Below, one piece after another: positions 60,853-64,000 of a stretch of DNA of 64,000 bases. Source of the DNA: Actinernus sp. WN-2022 (taxonomy: Eukaryota > Cnidaria > Anthozoa > Actiniaria > Actinernidae). The notes beneath the pieces were generated by a model. The model saw nothing but the letters and a program-made list of their open reading frames with translations. It did no database searches and was not told where the DNA came from. Position 1 is the stretch's first letter, and each line of letters begins with the position of its first letter. The stretch lies in contig JAOWCC010000044.1 of NCBI GenBank assembly GCA_030867875.1, positions 776,501 to 840,500 on the forward strand, given 5' to 3'. Both the position numbers and the translations under genes were made by a program.

Positions 60853-61348
60853 TTAAAGTGCTACTACGATCAAATTACACTTTTCCTGTTTTCTTCAGTT
60901 TCGGAAAGTAAGAGTACAAAATTCCTACAGGAAGTTTGATTATTTTAGCCATTAGTTCGAGCACATACTGGCCGTCATTACTCGGACTGGAAACGAGCGA
61001 TCCTTTGTTTAGCGGTATTTTCGTGACGTCATCTAAGTAACAGCTACGCGACGCAGCAACTAGAATGTATTTTGTAAGGTTCAAACTTTGTGTTCAAGCT
61101 CTCTAGACGTTTATATATATAAATTACCCTTTCCCTCTGCATATGAGACTAATATAGCCATGTTTTTGCTACTATGACGTCATATTATCCAATTCCAGTC
61201 CGAGTAATGCAGACAGAAATCTTGGCTAAAATAATCAGACTTCCTGTACGAATTTTTACTCCTGTACGAATTTTGAGTATTTCGTACTGTTACTTTCCGA
61301 AAATAAGGAAAACAGGAGAAGTTTAATTTGATCGCAGTAGCACTTTAA
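60853..61348. mobile_element. TTAA-flanked foldback MITE
   Basis: Ends TTAAAGTGCTACTACGATCA and its near-complement, with arms of about 140 bp including AAACTTCCTG/CAGGAAGTTT and the GTCCGAGTAATG region. Both sides carry TTAA. Confidence 0.75.
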
Positions 61349-61749
61349 GTCTTTAAAGCTGAAATAAGAAAACAGGATTATTGTGCCATGTAAAGTTACA
61401 AGTGGCTTTCAACTTGATGTATATTCAACTTCGTCATGTATATATTCTCACAACAATGGATCCTTATCACTAGATTTGTAGCCATTTTGGTTACAAACAA
61501 TAGCTATCAGTTGCACTTCCAGCCTCGTCTCTGACCCGAGTTTGGAAATGCAAGAGCAAAGGTTTTTATTCCCCAGGGATGTAACATGGGCATTATGTGA
61601 TCTATTCGTTCTGGCCTGGACTAAAATTCTCGTAATCATGACATGTTCTGAGTTGAGTGTTTGGAATCTTGCAATCCCTCAGAAATATCCCTCAAACATT
61701 GAATTCTGTTGGCTTTTCCTAATCGGGTATCAATGATTTTCGAAATGTA
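61349..61749. other. No feature seen
   Basis: Gene-free DNA. Confidence 0.4.
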
Positions 61750-61938
61750 AAGGCTGGTTCACACTTGCGACGTAGGCATCAGCATAAGAACATACGCAAG
61801 CGCAGATTGTACTTTAAGGTTGGATGAATGCTTTGTTCTACTCAAGTATAAAGGGGTTAACTAACCAGGAAGTACAATCTGCACTTGCCTATGTTCTTAT
61901 GCTTGTGCTTGCTTATGTCGCAAGTGTGAACCAGCCTT
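61750..61938. mobile_element. Hairpin MITE (AAGGCTGGTTCACACTTGCG)
   Basis: Inverted ends AAGGCTGGTTCACACTTGCG, with further pairing of CATAAGAACATA and GCAGATTGTACTT. 189 bp. Confidence 0.8.
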
Positions 61939-62159
61939 AAGGTCATAAGAAACAGGCACACTAACCTTGAAGTCCGCTGTACGTAATTCTGTGCTTCTGT
62001 TTGAAGGTCTTGTCTTCAAGAATGTAAATAGCCTGATGGTGATAAATAGACGTACGCCAATGAAAAAATCACGATTCTTTACGAAACACATTACAAGACA
62101 AATATAAAAGTAATGGTAAGTTGTGCTTATTATCATAATTATGCAACTCTGTTGCGCCA

Positions 62160-62350
62160 ATAGACCCTTTCAGCTTGCCTGTTTGTTGCCCCATTTCAGA
62201 CCACGTGACTTTTCCCTAGAGTAATGCTTTTTTGTTTTTCTGTATCCCAAGAGGAAAGGTACCAATTTCTATAATTGGAAAACAAAGCACTGAATCCTCT
62301 GGATAACTATCACGTGGTCTGAAATGGAACAGGCAAGCTCAAAGGGTATA
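62160..62350. mobile_element. MITE E copy 3 (ATAGACC termini)
   Basis: Inverted ends (A)TAGACCCTTT-AGCTTGCCTG, followed by CATTTCAGACCACGTGA pairing. 191 bp. Related in terminus and layout to 50845-51033. Confidence 0.75.
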
Positions 62351-64000
62351 TTCTCGCTTGTGATAGAATAGAGGGGGCGACATTAGCACTGTACTTTACA
62401 ATTGAAACCAAACGCCTTGAAATCGATCGTACTGTAATCTGGACATGACTGCATTCCACATGTTTCCTTTCCCAACCCAAGACTACTCCCCTGAGTTTAA
62501 TTTTGCGATGTTGGTTCATGCCAACCGGCAGCAAGCCAGTTCCCGCTGCATGCGCAATGGTAGCCTATAAAAAAATAAAATCAGATCGTGCAAATATGGG
62601 ACAGAAATATGGACCAACCAGATCTGTGAGGATGAGAACGCGAGGTCTTGGTTTGTAGCCATTCCTGTCATACTTATGGATACCAACACAGTACTGGAAA
62701 GAGAAATGAGCGAGAAAGAAGAGTCAAATTTAACAACAAGGGCTTTAAGCTTCCACAACGACTGCAGGTACTATTCCATGCATAGGATTCATATCTCACT
62801 CGCTGGAGTAAGATATGGAAAAGACGCTCCTAAATCTCCCGGATATATGACGCCATGTTCTACAAAGATGGCGGCAGGTTTGTGAAAATTACAGAGGAAG
62901 ATATAAACAGCTTAAATGAGCAGCAAGGAAATGAACATTCCGATCAGAAAAAGCAAAATTAAGATATAAAACTCTCTAAGGAATTTTCAGTCTGCAATGA
63001 AGAGACAAGAGAACCCGACGAAATTCTCAGTCCAAAACAGCAAGTTTGTACTGACATTAAAGACCCTGTGTCCGAGCCCATGGTGCTTTGCGCGCGCAAA
63101 TCATTTTCGTAGGCTACGAAAATCAGAAAGATCGTTGTTGTTATTATGTGACTCTCCAATCTTTCGAAATCCATCTCTAGCTTGGGCCATCGTGTAATTA
63201 TTTATAGATATATATGCTTAACTGACTTTCTTTTATCTTAACGTTTGTATATATTTCTTCGAATCCCGGTCTAGAGTCGCGAGTAGAGGAATGCCAAGAA
63301 AGAACAGACCGCGAGCTAGGTGAAGCGACTCGACAAATAATCCTTCAGCAGTCCACATTTTACTTTCTCTAGGTATACAAGAGAACACTTGTGGTTCAAA
63401 AGGGCTACTACGTGAGTTTCCCGGGGATTTGCTGCACTTAGGGACCGACGGGCTTCGTTGGAAATACAAAGCAACCACTTCTGGCATCAAGATCATTCGT
63501 AATTATAATTTCGTACGGCTCAGCTCCACTGAGGTTTTACGACTTATCTGTATCTGTATATGTTTTACATTTCTATTAGCAGAGAAAGCAATGCCCGTAA
63601 CCTTTTTTTTCATCATCCAGTACGTCCAGAAAGTCTTGCTGCCAAAACAACGACCGCGGGTCAAACTCCAATCTGCCGAGTTCAGCTGTTACTTCGCTGT
63701 GAGTTTGACTCGAGTGCGAGTACGACATTTCATTTTGCACTCAAAATATATCATTCACAAGGAAAGTAGAGATCTTCAAATACAGCTAAACAATACTGGA
63801 GTCATGAAAACAAGGTAGCAAGAGTATGCGTTTTCTTGTAGAGTTGTGAAAAGTCGCACTCGTAAACCGAATTATAATCTGAAGGCAGTACAACTGGCTT
63901 CCTGCTAAGTACTGTTCAAATTATATTCGAAGCATCAAGGGGAAAATTCGTGGGCTCCATTGGGTTTTTAATCCGGTAGAAATTATGAAATTCGTTATCC
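62351..64000. other. No gene recognised to the window end
   Basis: The open frames here are short and carry no familiar motif. No repeat boundary was found. Confidence 0.4.

Overview
This window looks like animal nuclear DNA, most probably from a marine invertebrate such as a cnidarian; the taxon is an inference, since no host marker gene or rRNA is present. The evidence is long gene-free AT-rich stretches, many foldback and TIR elements, LINE and SINE remnants, a decayed Crypton-type recombinase, and above all two integrated Polinton/Maverick elements (virus-like transposons). I found no convincing host protein-coding gene.

Polinton 1 occupies about 349-13840 and is truncated on its left side. 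Polinton 2 spans about 30270-47359 (17.1 kb). It is bounded by ~270 bp terminal inverted repeats (TIRs) starting with AG and by a near-matching 6-bp flank (GAATTC/GAATTA). The two share a collinear virion block: a glycine-rich membrane protein (-), a beta-rich virion protein (-), a 528/591-aa conserved protein (+), a membrane protein of about 350-360 aa (-), the major capsid protein (+), an A32-type packaging ATPase (+), five small proteins (+), and a DDE integrase (+). A family-B DNA polymerase converges on the integrase from the other side. Polinton 2 also keeps a left arm with a 318-aa protein of unknown function, an F-box/ankyrin protein, a Cys-rich protein and a TFIIB-like factor. Polinton 1 keeps only the C-terminal end of the TFIIB gene.

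The most interesting result is that the two elements have closely similar virion genes but clearly different DNA polymerases, with different nuclease-like insertions and different upstream regulatory DNA. The switch falls at the 3' end of the integrase gene and suggests exchange of the whole right arm. Polinton 2 also shows what look like two promoter classes. One is a ~60-bp module (CCAAACTTGAGTA...CTGTTAGA...TATAGTTATA) found in the TIRs and before left-arm genes. The other is a compact TATA-like palindrome between divergent virion genes. Purine/pyrimidine hairpins and an 11-bp minisatellite separate gene blocks. Polinton 2's capsid gene and one small gene are frameshifted, while Polinton 1's copies are open. 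No Ulp1/adenain-like protease was recognised in either.

Between and around the Polintons lie two TTAA-flanked elements that share one TTAA (14.2-17.7 kb), a 4.5-kb inverted-repeat element (19.9-24.4 kb), LINE fragments, the Crypton pseudogene (28.7-30.1 kb), a dense set of hairpin MITEs (47.6-53.4 kb and 60.8-62.4 kb), a tRNA-derived SINE and a 5'-truncated L1/Tx1-like LINE with a clear 12-bp target-site duplication (59.1-60.7 kb). All family calls rest on motif recognition by eye, without database searches.
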